A DNA stretch of 64,000 nt from Bacteroidota bacterium. Lineage in GTDB: Bacteria; Bacteroidota; Bacteroidia; Bacteroidales; JAADJA01. Positions 53,606-63,440 of this stretch are shown here, piece by piece. Both the position numbers and the translations under genes were made by a program. Position 1 is the first letter of the stretch, and every line of letters starts with the position of its first letter. The stretch is from positions 456,146-520,145 of the forward strand of contig JAHLKX010000002.1 in assembly GCA_020444515.1 (NCBI GenBank). Reading direction: 5' to 3'. The notes below the pieces were generated by a model. That model saw nothing but the letters and a program-made list of their open reading frames with translations. It was not told the origin of the DNA and did not search any database.

Positions 53606-56600
53606 ATGCTCATGGATTTATATAAAAAATTAAATCGCATTATTGGTTGGATTGTATTTGCCATCGCAACCATTGTTTACTTTCTAACAGTTGAGCCTAC
53701 AGCCAGCTGGTGGGATTGCGGCGAATACATTGCAACAGCTTATAAGCTCCAGGTTGGACACCCACCGGGAGCACCCTTTTTCCAGATGATCGGTCGTTTC
53801 TTCTCCTTGTTCGCATTTGGAGATACATCCAAAGTAGCCCTCATGATCAATATCATGTCGGCATTAAGCAGCAGTTTTACCATTCTCTTTCTGTATTGGA
53901 CCATCACCCATTTTGCGAGGAAAATCGTAACTTCCAATGGCCCCCTCACTAAAGGAAATACATTTGCCATTGTGGGTAGCGGTGTTGTGGGTGCACTGGC
54001 CTTCACATTCTCTGATTCATTCTGGTTTTCAGCAGTTGAAGGCGAGGTCTATGCCATGTCATCCCTGTTCACAGCAGCAGTTTTTTGGGCCATGCTGCGT
54101 TGGGAAGATGAAGATGAACGATATGCCAATCGGTGGTTGTTGCTCATCGCTTTCCTGATAGGTCTCTCCATCGGGGTTCACTTACTTAATTTATTGACCA
54201 TTCCGGCCATTGCATTCATTTATTATTTTAAAAAATACAAACCCACCACCAAAGGAATTATCCTCACAGGTATCGTATCCATTGTGATATTGGGCATTAT
54301 CCAAAATGGGATCATTCCCTGGATAGTGAAGTTATCCAGCATGTTTGAATTGTTGTTTGTCAATTCATTCCGGCTACCTTTCAATTCGGGAACCATTTTC
54401 TATTTTATAGTGCTCATCGGAGCCATTGTTTGGGGGCTTCATTATACCCGTAAGAAACAAAAAGTTATTTGGAATACGGTCATCCTGGGCTTTACTTTCA
54501 TATTGATTGGATATTCAAGCTTTTTTATGATCATCATCCGGTCGAATGCCAATCCACCCATTGATGAAAACAGCCCGGAAGATGCCATCAGTTTGCTTGC
54601 TTATCTGGCACGGGAGCAATATGGTGACTGGCCTGTAACATATGGTCAATATTACAATGCGCCGACCATCGACCTGAAAGATGGTAATCCGGTATATGTC
54701 AAGGACACGGAAAAAGGGAAATATGTTATCACCGATCACAGGAAAGGAACCATCCCCGTGTATGATCCACGTTTCATGACTATTTTCCCCCGGATGTGGA
54801 GCAATCAAAAACCCTCACATGTGGAAATGTACAAGCAGTATGGTAAAGTGAAAGGAATTCCCATTGAGGTTGAAACGCAGGATGGCGGATCAGAAATAAG
54901 AATGCGTCCCACCTTTTCAGAAAATCTCCGATTTTTCTTCACGTATCAACTGGGTCATATGTATTTCCGTTATTTTATGTGGAATTTTGCGGGACGGCAA
55001 AATGATATAGAAAGCCAGGGAGAGGTGGATCATGGTAACTGGCTCACCGGAATCAATTGGTTTGATGAAAATGTATTGGGCCTTGGGCCACAGGATGATC
55101 TTCCGGACAGCATGCAAAATGCAGCTCATAATAAATTTTATATGCTTCCCTTCATCCTCGGATTGATCGGATTGTTATATCATTTGAATTCCCACCGAAA
55201 GGACACACTTGTAGTTGCACTTCTGTTTTTAATGACCGGGATTGCCATTGTTATATATCTTAACCAGTATCCTTATCAACCCCGTGAACGGGATTATGCG
55301 TATGCCGGTTCGTTTTATGCATTCGCCATTTGGATCGGACTGGGTGTTATGGCGGTTTATGATATGATCAGTAAAAAAATGAATCCTAAACTTGCAGCCA
55401 TTGCCGTGACGTTTGTTTCATTATTATTGGTTCCAGGTATCATGGCCAATCAGGGATGGGATGACCATGATCGTTCAGGAAAATATGCAGCACGAGATTT
55501 TGCCATTAATTATCTTGAATCATGTGAACCCAATGCCATTTTGTTCACCAATGGAGATAATGATACATTTCCCCTATGGTATGCACAGGAAGTAGAGGGC
55601 ATCCGGACCGATGTGAGGGTTGTAAACTTCATGCTTGCTTCAGGTCACTGGTACATCCATCAAATGATGAATAAGGCATATGAGTCTGATCCATTGCCGT
55701 TCACTCTCAACTACGATCAGTATGAAAATGGTGTGAACAATGCCGTGGTATTTTATAATCAAATGAAAAGTAAGGCCCCGGTAGAATTGCAACAAATCAT
55801 TGATTTTATTGCCAGTGAAGATGAAAGAACGAAGATACCATTGACTTCAGGGGAAAAGATCAATTATTCGCCCACAAAAAATTTCAAGTTGACCATTGAT
55901 TCTGCTGATGTTATTCAGAAAGGTGCTGTTCCTGATTATATGAAGGATAAAATCGTTGATAAGATAGAGTGGAGAGTAAGGCAAAGTTATCTTTACAAAA
56001 ATGACCTGATGTTACTTGACATCATTGCGTCAAATAACTGGAAGAGACCCATCTATTTTGCTAATCCCAGCAGTGTCAGTAAAGTATTAGGTGTGGAAGA
56101 ATATTGTCATCTTGAAGGATTTGTCTATCGCTTCCTGCCCGTTAAGGCTGATAATTACATTGCCGGCGTTGGGGGGGTGGATGAAGATAAATCGTATGAT
56201 ATTTTCATGAATAAATGTCAGTGGGGAAATCTCAATGATCCGGATGTATACATCGATCGTGAAAGTGCCAGAAATTCCATTATACCTAAACAGAATTTTA
56301 TGAGGACTGCCCGCGCTATGGTTGACAAAGGTGATAATGAAAAAGCGATCCAACTCATGGACGAATGCCTCGAACAGTTTCCGGATGAGAAATTTCCATT
56401 TGATATGTACATGATTCCTTTTATTGAAGTGTACTATGATGCGGGTGCTACCGAAAAGGCCAATGCAATAACCCAAAGGGTTTTTGAGATCTATGACCAA
56501 AACCTTTCCTATTATGAGCGGTTGAACCGTGGTTTACAAAAGTATTACGAAACTGATTATAACCAGGCACTGGGAGTGTTACAACAATTGGGAATGATGG

Positions 56601-56677
56601 CCCGGATGAATAACCAAACAGAATTGCACCAGAAAATCGACAGCACTTTTAATAATTATCTGCAGTTTATGCAGTAA
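53606..56677 (+). CDS. DUF2723 multi-pass membrane protein (probable protein O-mannosyltransferase-like)
   Basis: A 1023-residue protein. The N-terminal half has many membrane helices and the family hallmark WDCGEYIATAYKLQVGHPPGAP (residues 36-57; seen as WDCGEYIATAYKL and VGHPPGAPFF). Further conserved points are FSAVEGEVYAMSS and PYQPRERDYAYAGSFYAFAIW near 555-575, followed by FTNGDNDTFPLWYAQEV. The C-terminal 150 residues are helical and TPR-like (NEKAIQLMDECLEQFP). DUF2723 members are GT-C type transmembrane proteins suggested to glycosylate exported proteins. An in-frame ATG two codons downstream (53612) is an alternative start. Convergent with lgt, 11 bases apart. Confidence 0.88.
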   Translation: MLMDLYKKLNRIIGWIVFAIATIVYFLTVEPTASWWDCGEYIATAYKLQVGHPPGAPFFQMIGRFFSLFAFGDTSKVALMINIMSALSSSFTILFLYWTITHFARKIVTSNGPLTKGNTFAIVGSGVVGALAFTFSDSFWFSAVEGEVYAMSSLFTAAVFWAMLRWEDEDERYANRWLLLIAFLIGLSIGVHLLNLLTIPAIAFIYYFKKYKPTTKGIILTGIVSIVILGIIQNGIIPWIVKLSSMFELLFVNSFRLPFNSGTIFYFIVLIGAIVWGLHYTRKKQKVIWNTVILGFTFILIGYSSFFMIIIRSNANPPIDENSPEDAISLLAYLAREQYGDWPVTYGQYYNAPTIDLKDGNPVYVKDTEKGKYVITDHRKGTIPVYDPRFMTIFPRMWSNQKPSHVEMYKQYGKVKGIPIEVETQDGGSEIRMRPTFSENLRFFFTYQLGHMYFRYFMWNFAGRQNDIESQGEVDHGNWLTGINWFDENVLGLGPQDDLPDSMQNAAHNKFYMLPFILGLIGLLYHLNSHRKDTLVVALLFLMTGIAIVIYLNQYPYQPRERDYAYAGSFYAFAIWIGLGVMAVYDMISKKMNPKLAAIAVTFVSLLLVPGIMANQGWDDHDRSGKYAARDFAINYLESCEPNAILFTNGDNDTFPLWYAQEVEGIRTDVRVVNFMLASGHWYIHQMMNKAYESDPLPFTLNYDQYENGVNNAVVFYNQMKSKAPVELQQIIDFIASEDERTKIPLTSGEKINYSPTKNFKLTIDSADVIQKGAVPDYMKDKIVDKIEWRVRQSYLYKNDLMLLDIIASNNWKRPIYFANPSSVSKVLGVEEYCHLEGFVYRFLPVKADNYIAGVGGVDEDKSYDIFMNKCQWGNLNDPDVYIDRESARNSIIPKQNFMRTARAMVDKGDNEKAIQLMDECLEQFPDEKFPFDMYMIPFIEVYYDAGATEKANAITQRVFEIYDQNLSYYERLNRGLQKYYETDYNQALGVLQQLGMMARMNNQTELHQKIDSTFNNYLQFMQ

Positions 56678-56688
56678 TGAAATTTGCG

Positions 56689-57477
56689 TTATCCGGTCTT
56701 TTTCCCTGTTCGGTATAGTATGTATATCCCTGCAAGGATAAAGGGAATACTCAAAAGCTGACCCATATTCAATACCATGTTTTCTTCAAAGCCCACCTGG
56801 GGTTCTTTGATGAATTCGATCAGGAACCGGACCGTGAAAAGAATGATCAGAAAGAGGCCGAACAAAAACCCCTGTTTAAGTTGCTTGCCCCGTTTGCGAT
56901 AGATCATGAATAAAATGATGAATATGACAAGGTAAGAAAGCCCTTCATATATTTGTGTTGGATGCTTGGGAACAGTCTCTCCGCGCAAGGCAAAAATAAA
57001 CCCCCAGGGCAAATTGGTTTGAATGCCATATATTTCGGAGTTCATCAGGTTACCGGTGCGGATGAAAAAACCAGCCAGGGCCACGACGATCACAATGCGA
57101 TCCAGGATCCATAAATATGGTTTGTGGGCTTTCCGGGAAAATAAATAGAGGGCCAGCAATATACCAATGGCTGCTCCATGACTGGCCAGACCTCCCTCCC
57201 AAACTTTTAAAATCCGGATGGGATTGGAAAGATAATAAACGGGATCGTAAAAGAGGCAATGCCCAAGTCGTGCACCCACCACTGTGCCCACCACCATATA
57301 AGTCGTCAGTGTGTCCAGCAGTTTCTGCGGGATGTGTTCTTTTTTAAAAATATAATTCATGATGAAATATCCGAATACAAAACCGGAGGCGAACAACAGG
57401 CCATAATAACGAATGGATAAAGAACCGATACTGAAGATTTCTGGTTCTACATTCCAGACAATTGCATTTATGATCAT
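56689..57477 (-). CDS. lgt: Prolipoprotein diacylglyceryl transferase
   Basis: Lgt adds diacylglycerol from phosphatidylglycerol to the lipobox cysteine of prolipoproteins, the first step in lipoprotein maturation, in the inner membrane. With the ATG at 57477 the protein is 262 residues and begins MIINAIVWNVEPEIFSIGSLSIRYYGLLFA, as Lgts do; an earlier ATG at 57546 would overlap the upstream gene and add 23 residues without similarity. Conserved segments are GARLGHCLFYDP, GGLASHGAAIG and the signature region RTGNLMNSEIYG with the essential Arg and Asn; PTQIYEGL follows. It is downstream of the glycosyltransferase gene on the same strand. Confidence 0.95.
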   Translation of the reverse strand: MIINAIVWNVEPEIFSIGSLSIRYYGLLFASGFVFGYFIMNYIFKKEHIPQKLLDTLTTYMVVGTVVGARLGHCLFYDPVYYLSNPIRILKVWEGGLASHGAAIGILLALYLFSRKAHKPYLWILDRIVIVVALAGFFIRTGNLMNSEIYGIQTNLPWGFIFALRGETVPKHPTQIYEGLSYLVIFIILFMIYRKRGKQLKQGFLFGLFLIILFTVRFLIEFIKEPQVGFEENMVLNMGQLLSIPFILAGIYILYRTGKKTG

Positions 57478-57538
57478 CGACACAAAATTTATCTGGCAAA
57501 TATACAAAAGGAATGTTAAAGCCAGGATATTGTCTGGT

Positions 57539-58681
57539 TTATGCAATTCGTTCCATTAGTGCATCCAGCCTGTGTTCGAGCAGTTGAGAACGGGGCATCA
57601 GTCTCAATCCCTTAAAGTCAGTCGATTGATTCAGGGCATAGGCAAGATTAAATTGATCCTGGGGCATATAAAAACAAAGCTTCTGTTCAAGACAATGACG
57701 GGCCAGATATTCCTGTTCAGTTTGTCCGGGCGTCGGGATAAATATGGCTTTTTTGCCCAGTGCTGCCAAATCCATGAGTGTCGAATAACCAGGACGGGAA
57801 ATGATGATGGCAGATGAAAGAATTAAGGAATGGAGAGATGGGCCATCAAGGTGGTTGTAGATGGTCAGGTTTTCTTTTTGGACTTTTTCAGCAGGGAGCT
57901 CCGGTTTTCCTAGTACCATTGCCACTTTTTTCTCTGACATGGTTAAGGCGTTCAACAGTTTTTCCTCCAGTATGGATCGTTGGGGTTCCGGTCCTGATAA
58001 GATGGCTAATATCTCAAATTCCACCGTGGATGGAGCCGTTTCAGATCTGAACTGGAACCGCGTTTGTGGGCCGATATAAAAATAGTTTTTAGAAATGGTA
58101 TTATTATGAGAGAGGACACCTGATAAATTGGGTTCATCTTCAAAATCAGGGATCCAACATTCCGTAAATTTGGAAATATAATGTCTATTTTGCCGATTCA
58201 ATAGGGGTTTTAAAAAACGAAGTCCATTGGGTGTTTGAATGAATAACTGGTGTGTCATAAAAATCGCAGGAATCCGTTTGCTGTATAACCCAAAACGGTT
58301 ATCTGAAATAACAGCATCAATGGCATATTGACGAATGATTTGATCCAGTTTATGATTTTCCTGCCGGATCCCGTTCATGATCCGAGGTGCCTGAATGGCC
58401 ATTTTAAACGCCATTTGTGATGATTCGGGATAGGTGAACCGATAACCCGGAAACCGGATATAAGGAAGTTCTGGAAACTCCTGCCGCAACAACATCAATG
58501 GGCGGTTATCAGCAGCCATAATAACGTTGACCTTACGGTCCGTCAATTGCCGGATCAACGGTATGCATCGGGTAGCATGGCCAATGCCCCAGTCAAGTGG
58601 ACACACTAAAATATGTGGAGCTTTACTGGTCAATTCCTGTTTTTTAAACCAAATTACAATAATTTGATTTGAATTGACCAT
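57539..58681 (-). CDS. MurG-like glycosyltransferase (GT28-type C-terminal domain)
   Basis: A 380-residue soluble or peripheral glycosyltransferase of GT-B fold. The N-terminal domain opens HILVCPLDWGIGHATRCIPLIRQL (seen as PLDWGIGHATRC), and NVIMAADNRPLMLL follows. The C-terminal domain has the nucleotide-sugar binding loop SRPGYSTLMDLAALGKKAIFIPTPGQTEQEYLA (parts: SRPGYSTLMDL, PTPGQTEQEY), as in MurG and related enzymes. I chose the ATG at 58681 because the further upstream start overlaps the dprA promoter. True MurG is normally in the mur cluster, so this is probably a paralogue acting on another lipid or glycan acceptor. Likely co-transcribed with lgt. Confidence 0.85.
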   Translation of the reverse strand: MVNSNQIIVIWFKKQELTSKAPHILVCPLDWGIGHATRCIPLIRQLTDRKVNVIMAADNRPLMLLRQEFPELPYIRFPGYRFTYPESSQMAFKMAIQAPRIMNGIRQENHKLDQIIRQYAIDAVISDNRFGLYSKRIPAIFMTHQLFIQTPNGLRFLKPLLNRQNRHYISKFTECWIPDFEDEPNLSGVLSHNNTISKNYFYIGPQTRFQFRSETAPSTVEFEILAILSGPEPQRSILEEKLLNALTMSEKKVAMVLGKPELPAEKVQKENLTIYNHLDGPSLHSLILSSAIIISRPGYSTLMDLAALGKKAIFIPTPGQTEQEYLARHCLEQKLCFYMPQDQFNLAYALNQSTDFKGLRLMPRSQLLEHRLDALMERIA

Positions 58682-58697
58682 TTTTCTTTTATTTTTG
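58668..58697 (+). promoter_or_regulatory. Promoter for dprA
   Basis: TTTG at 58668-58671, 18 bases, then TATTTTTG at 58690-58697, a near-consensus Bacteroidetes promoter. The predicted transcript start near 58703-58705 leaves only about 14 bases before the TTG start codon, which supports that start. Confidence 0.75.
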
Positions 58698-58717
58698 AAA
58701 TTCAAATACCGAACCAG

Positions 58718-59803
58718 TTGCTTTTATATCAGATTGCCATATCATTGATTCCGGGTATCGGAGATGTAAATGCCAAAAAGCTGATCTCATATTGTGGCAG
58801 CGCGGAAGCCATTTTTAAGGAATCGAAAAAGAACCTGTTGAAAATCCCGGGTATGGGCATTTCAACGGTTAATTCAATATTATCACACAATGTCCTCGAC
58901 AGGGCTGAGCAAGAAATTGAATTTATAGAAAAGCATCATATCGTTCCCCTCTATTTTCTTGATAAAGAATATCCTTCCCGCTTGAAACATTGCATGGATA
59001 GCCCGGTGATGTTGTTCTACCAGGGCAATGCAAACCTGAATGCAACCCGGGTGGTCAGTGTGGTAGGCACACGAAGATCGACATCTTATGGACGTGAAAT
59101 GTGTGACCAGCTGATCCGGGATCTTGCCGGACCCGATATGTTGGTGGTAAGCGGTCTGGCCTATGGCATCGATACCCAGGCACACCGATCGGCAGTGGAA
59201 TATGAAATACCGACAGTGGGAATTCTGGCCCATGGTCTTGACCGTTTATACCCGGCGCAAAACCGTTCCCTTGCCGGTAAAATGCTGGAAAACGGGGGGC
59301 TCCTTTCCGATTATTTAAGTGGCACCATTCCCGACCGGGAAAATTTTCCGAAACGCAACCGCATTATTGCAGGTATGGCAGATGCGTTGATCGTTGTTGA
59401 GTCGGCAAAAAGAGGAGGTGCTCTCATCACTGCTAATATTGCCAATTCTTATAATCGGGATGTGTTTGCAGTGCCGGGTAAAATTGGTGATATCTGGTCT
59501 GAAGGTTGCAATTACCTTATCAAAACCAATAAAGCGGCACTGATCCAATCAGCTGCTGATATCCGTTATATCATGAACTGGGACGATGTTAAGAAACCGG
59601 GCAAACAAGCCAAACTTTTCAGGGCTCTTAATCCGGAAGAGGAACAGGTAATGGAAATCTTAAAAAATGGAGAAGCAGTGGGAATTGATTACATCGTTAT
59701 GCAATCCAAACTTTCCAACAGTAAAATAGCCGCAATTTTATTAAGCCTTGAGTTCGATGGAATGGTAAGTAGTTTGCCGGGAAAAATGTTTAAAGCCCTT
59801 TAA
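58718..59803 (+). CDS. dprA: DNA-processing protein DprA, TTG start
   Basis: DprA binds incoming single-stranded DNA during natural transformation and loads RecA. The 361-residue protein has an N-terminal helix-hairpin-helix/SAM-like part (LIPGIGDVNAKKL), the Rossmann-like core with VGTRRSTSYGREM, VVSGLAYGIDTQAHRSAVE, TVGILAHGLDRLYPAQNRSLA, FPKRNRIIAGMADALIVVES and a C-terminal winged-helix (DprA_WH) region. There is no ATG at the expected place; TTG at 58718 gives the normal N-terminus LLYQIAISLIPGIG and fits the promoter just upstream. It is divergent from the glycosyltransferase gene. Confidence 0.93.
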   Translation: MLLYQIAISLIPGIGDVNAKKLISYCGSAEAIFKESKKNLLKIPGMGISTVNSILSHNVLDRAEQEIEFIEKHHIVPLYFLDKEYPSRLKHCMDSPVMLFYQGNANLNATRVVSVVGTRRSTSYGREMCDQLIRDLAGPDMLVVSGLAYGIDTQAHRSAVEYEIPTVGILAHGLDRLYPAQNRSLAGKMLENGGLLSDYLSGTIPDRENFPKRNRIIAGMADALIVVESAKRGGALITANIANSYNRDVFAVPGKIGDIWSEGCNYLIKTNKAALIQSAADIRYIMNWDDVKKPGKQAKLFRALNPEEEQVMEILKNGEAVGIDYIVMQSKLSNSKIAAILLSLEFDGMVSSLPGKMFKAL

Positions 59804-59827
59804 CCAGTTGAGTCTAATCGGAATGAA

Positions 59828-60511
59828 CTATTCATTCTTTATCCGCTTATACTCCTCATTCATTTCAAAAGCTTTGTAATACAGCATGATTACGATCACA
59901 AAAGCGCCGATGCTTAAGAAAACCAACAAGCGGATATCATTTGTAATAAAACAGAAATTATAGAGTGCATGAAAAAAGGAAGCGCCAAACAGGCCGGTCA
60001 TGGAATCGACAAACTTGTTTTCGCGTGATTTACCCATTCCCACAAAAAAGCCCATGATTACCGCAAAGAAAAGGTTACCCAAAACGACTGTATAGGCATA
60101 CAGAAAATCTACTTCGGTATAATAAGGGAGCGTAAAATAGAGAATATTGCCCATAAATGCAAAACCCATGGCTATGATCGTACTGTATACAATACCATCA
60201 AGAGGGCCGTTAAAATTGCTTTTTGGAAAAGCATTGTAACGCAATATCAGGTATTTACCCAGTTCCGATCCAATGCCCATCACGATAAATGAATAAAATA
60301 TAATCCGCCGGATATTGCTAAATACATCCAGTCCGAATTTATTGGCAATAAACATGAATAACAATACAATGACAATGCTGAGCATCCCCAGAATAAAACT
60401 GGAAATAATCCCGGGATAACGGTCTTTGCCTCTTTTTTTCCAGATAAGTCCAATGGATATGGCAGCCAGAAGTGGTGCAAACAGCAGGGATAAAATGTAA
60501 TGTATGACCAT
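59828..60511 (-). CDS. PrsW-family membrane protein with altered catalytic motifs
   Basis: A multi-pass membrane protein of about 227 residues with seven or eight helices. It follows the PrsW (glutamic-type intramembrane protease) pattern: GSELGKYLILR in place of the EExxK motif, PLDGIVYSTIIAMGFAFMGNILYF in place of the DGI..G..GFA..EN..Y segment, and FFHALYNFCF for the third motif. Thus one glutamate of the EE pair and the glutamate of EN are replaced by Ser and Gly, while the His is kept. I place the start at ATG 60511 because a TATATTTG box (60531-60538, minus) lies just upstream; an ATG at 60541 precedes that box. It may be inactive as a protease. Confidence 0.75.
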   Translation of the reverse strand: MVIHYILSLLFAPLLAAISIGLIWKKRGKDRYPGIISSFILGMLSIVIVLLFMFIANKFGLDVFSNIRRIIFYSFIVMGIGSELGKYLILRYNAFPKSNFNGPLDGIVYSTIIAMGFAFMGNILYFTLPYYTEVDFLYAYTVVLGNLFFAVIMGFFVGMGKSRENKFVDSMTGLFGASFFHALYNFCFITNDIRLLVFLSIGAFVIVIMLYYKAFEMNEEYKRIKNE

Positions 60512-60606
60512 GGTAATACGATTTGGTGCCCAAATATACAAAAGGTTTTATTATTCAGTATGATCGATACCGGAATAATGGATTGCAAGCAAACTTCATG
60601 AAACGA

Positions 60607-61698
60607 TTATTTCTTTCGTTTATAAATTTCCGTCTGTCTTCGGATCGATTCATTGTGGACGATTTCTAATAATTTTTGAAGAAAATCCTTTTCCAATCCC
60701 GAGTTCAGGCCTGTTTTCAAGCGGTCACGAACAATGTTGCTCCAGCGCTTCAGTTGAAGGATCGTGATGTTATTATCCCGCTTATAATATCCCAGTTCAT
60801 CCACCAGTTCCATGCGTCGAGAAAGGATATGTATGAGTTCCGCATCAATTTTATCAACCTCTGAGCGCAGTTCTTCGAGTTTGCTTTCAAATTCTCGGTT
60901 ACCTTTTTCAGCCCGGATAATCAGTTTCCCTATAATATGCTCCAATTCTTCCGGTGTCACTTGCTGTTGCGGATCTGTCAGGGCAGAATCCGGGTTGATA
61001 TGCGATTCCAGCATCAATCCGTCCATTTCTAGGTCGAGGGCTTTTTGAGCAACGCCTTGCAACAATTCCCGTTCACCGCAAATGTGGCTGGGATCACAGA
61101 TCACAGGAATGCGCGGAAACAATCGTTTGAGCTCTATGGGTATTTCCCACATGGGTGCATTGCGGTAAGGCGACTTATCAAAAAAATAGAATCCTCTGTG
61201 TACAGCAGCCAGCCGTGTGATTCCTGCATTTATTACCCGTTCGATGGCTCCGATCCAAAGATTGATATCGGGATTTACCGGGTTTTTTACCATCACCGGA
61301 ATGTCGATTCCTTTTAAGGCATTGGCTAACTCTTGCAAGGAGAATGGATTGACAACGGTTCGTGCACCGATCCATAAAATGTCAATGTTGTGTTTTAAGG
61401 CCATTTCAATGTGAGGCGGATTGGCCACCTCAACAGCCACTTTCAGTCCGGTTTCTGATTGCACCCTGTTCATCCATGTCAGTCCTATTTCACCTACCCC
61501 CTCAAACATCCCTGGTCGGGTACGGGGTTTCCAGATACCGGCCCGAAAAATCTTCACCTGGGGTATCTTCGCCAGCATCTTTGCCGTTGATACCACCTGC
61601 TCCTCTGTTTCCGCACTGCAAGGCCCACTGATAACAAGTGGATCCGAATCGGATTGAAGCCATTCCCCGGAGCTAAATGTTTTTGATGCTGCTGTCAT
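60607..61698 (-). CDS. Bifunctional DAHP synthase / chorismate mutase
   Basis: Catalyses the first step of the shikimate pathway (phosphoenolpyruvate plus erythrose 4-phosphate) and the chorismate-to-prephenate branch step. Residues about 1-260 are an AroA-beta type DAHP synthase: ISGPCSAETEEQV, IFRAGIWKPRTRPG, GARTVVNPFS, VMVKNPVNPD, VHRGF and CDPSHICG. Residues 265-350 are an AroQ chorismate mutase with LEELRSEVDKIDAELIHILSRRMELVDELGYYK (parts: LRSEVDKIDAEL, RRMELVDELG). The fusion is common in Bacteroidetes and allows prephenate feedback on DAHP synthase. The ATG at 61698 is chosen over an upstream TTG, with TAATTTTG (61708-61715) as its probable -7 box. Confidence 0.93.
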   Translation of the reverse strand: MTAASKTFSSGEWLQSDSDPLVISGPCSAETEEQVVSTAKMLAKIPQVKIFRAGIWKPRTRPGMFEGVGEIGLTWMNRVQSETGLKVAVEVANPPHIEMALKHNIDILWIGARTVVNPFSLQELANALKGIDIPVMVKNPVNPDINLWIGAIERVINAGITRLAAVHRGFYFFDKSPYRNAPMWEIPIELKRLFPRIPVICDPSHICGERELLQGVAQKALDLEMDGLMLESHINPDSALTDPQQQVTPEELEHIIGKLIIRAEKGNREFESKLEELRSEVDKIDAELIHILSRRMELVDELGYYKRDNNITILQLKRWSNIVRDRLKTGLNSGLEKDFLQKLLEIVHNESIRRQTEIYKRKK

Positions 61699-61707
61699 AT
61701 CTGGTGG

Positions 61708-61737
61708 CAAAATTACTTAAATTACGTGATATCCAAC
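61708..61737 (-). promoter_or_regulatory. Candidate promoter of the DAHP synthase/chorismate mutase gene
   Basis: On the minus strand GTTG (61737-61734), 18 bases, then TAATTTTG (61715-61708). The -33 box has one mismatch. Transcription would begin almost at the ATG (61698), implying a very short or absent leader. Confidence 0.6.
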
Positions 61738-61895
61738 TTTCTAATGCAGGCAGATTTATGCAGCAATCACCTTATTCAATTAATTCAAATAACCGATCAC
61801 TTTTTTTGCATACCGCTCTATTAAAAAAGTATCTAATTTTGTCATCTGATTAAAAAGTCCTGAACAATGAGAAAATTGATCAGGGCAATTATAGA

Positions 61896-63353
61896 ATGCG
61901 GATAAAAGATTTGTTGCGAATGAAAATCAAAGAAATATTAATATCAGAAAACTACGGCGACAGTGTTGTGGTAAAAGGGTGGGTGCGAACCAAACGAACC
62001 AGTAAAAACGTAGCCTTTATCGCCCTGAACGACGGCTCAACCATACACAATGTTCAGGTCGTCGTTGACCTCAATGATATCAGCGAAGAAACCATTCAGG
62101 ATGTGACTACAGGTGCCTCAGTAGCCATTGAAGGTGTAATGATCGAATCTCCGGGGAGTGGCCAGCATGTCGAAATAAATGCCAGAAAAATTGAAGTTTT
62201 AGGGAAAGCCGATCCTGAAAAATATCCGTTACAACCCAAAAAACATTCTCTTGAATTTTTGAGGGAGAAGGCACATTTGCGTTTTCGGACCAATACTTTC
62301 GGTGCCATTACCAGGGTGCGACATGCCATGATCTTCGCCATTCATCAGTTTTTTAATGACAAAGGCTTTTACAACATCCATACCCCGATCATTACCGGTT
62401 CGGATGCGGAAGGTGCCGGGGAAATGTTCAGGGTCACTACACTGGACCTTGATAACCTGCCGCGCAAGGAGGATGGGACCATCAATTACGAGGAAGATTT
62501 TTTCGGCAAGGAAACCAATCTTACGGTATCCGGACAACTGGAAGCCGAACTGGCGGCTCTTGCCATGGGAGAAGTTTATACATTTGGACCTACCTTCAGA
62601 GCTGAAAACTCCAATACCTCCCGTCATCTCGCCGAATTTTGGATGATCGAACCGGAAATGGCATTTTATGATATCCATGATGACATGGACCTGGCGGAGG
62701 AAATGTTGAAGTACCTAATTCGCTATGCACTCAAGCATTGTTTGGACGATCTCAATTTTCTCAGCAAACGATTGCAAGAAGAGGAGAAAAATAAAAAGCA
62801 GGAAGATCGGGCTCCCATGGAACTTATTGAAAAACTCAATTTTGTGCTTGAGAATAAATTCGAGCGGATCACATACACCCAGGCCATTGAGATATTGATG
62901 AACTCCAAACCCAATAAAAAGAAAAAATTCCAGTTTCCGGTTGATAAATGGGGTATCGATATGCAATCGGAGCATGAACGTTACCTGGTCGAAAAACACT
63001 TTCAGAAGCCGGTCATTGTCACCGATTACCCCAAAGAGATCAAGGCATTTTACATGAAAGTGAATGAAGATGGGAAAACGGTCCGTGCCATGGATGTGTT
63101 ATTTCCGCAGATCGGTGAGATTATTGGAGGGTCCCAGCGCGAAGAAAAATATGATGTACTTTTGAAACGAATGCATGAAATGAGCGTACCAGAAAAGGAA
63201 TTGTGGTGGTACCTTGAAACACGGAAGTTTGGTACCGTTCCGCATGCAGGTTTTGGTTTAGGGTTTGAGCGTCTCATGCTGTTTGTTACAGGAATGGGAA
63301 ATATAAGGGATGTCATACCATTTCCGCGGACTCCACAAAATGCAGAATTTTAA
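61896..63353 (+). CDS. asnS: Asparaginyl-tRNA synthetase
   Basis: A class II aminoacyl-tRNA synthetase of 485 residues. The OB-fold domain has [25 protein letters not shown] (parts: [21 protein letters not shown]). Motif 2 is [25 protein letters not shown] around residues 230-254 and motif 3 is [27 protein letters not shown] near the C-terminus, including the [10 protein letters not shown] tail typical of AsnRS/AspRS. The start at 61896 gives [13 protein letters not shown]; an ATG at 61920 is also plausible. A TAATTTTG box stands at 61834-61841. With both aspS and asnS present, Asn-tRNA need not rely on transamidation. Confidence 0.95.
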   Translation: MRIKDLLRMKIKEILISENYGDSVVVKGWVRTKRTSKNVAFIALNDGSTIHNVQVVVDLNDISEETIQDVTTGASVAIEGVMIESPGSGQHVEINARKIEVLGKADPEKYPLQPKKHSLEFLREKAHLRFRTNTFGAITRVRHAMIFAIHQFFNDKGFYNIHTPIITGSDAEGAGEMFRVTTLDLDNLPRKEDGTINYEEDFFGKETNLTVSGQLEAELAALAMGEVYTFGPTFRAENSNTSRHLAEFWMIEPEMAFYDIHDDMDLAEEMLKYLIRYALKHCLDDLNFLSKRLQEEEKNKKQEDRAPMELIEKLNFVLENKFERITYTQAIEILMNSKPNKKKKFQFPVDKWGIDMQSEHERYLVEKHFQKPVIVTDYPKEIKAFYMKVNEDGKTVRAMDVLFPQIGEIIGGSQREEKYDVLLKRMHEMSVPEKELWWYLETRKFGTVPHAGFGLGFERLMLFVTGMGNIRDVIPFPRTPQNAEF

Positions 63354-63440
63354 ATTTCAGTTGAATGAAAGTTTGTATTACTGAAGATAAATTCTGATAT
63401 TTGTTAAGCATAAAGGGAATTAAGTTAAAGGGCAATTTAG

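Noticed and set aside
61867..61905. 12-codon open frame ([12 protein letters not shown]) just before asnS as a leader peptide.
   Set aside because: It has no Asn codons and no attenuator hairpin, so regulation of asnS by it is not supported.
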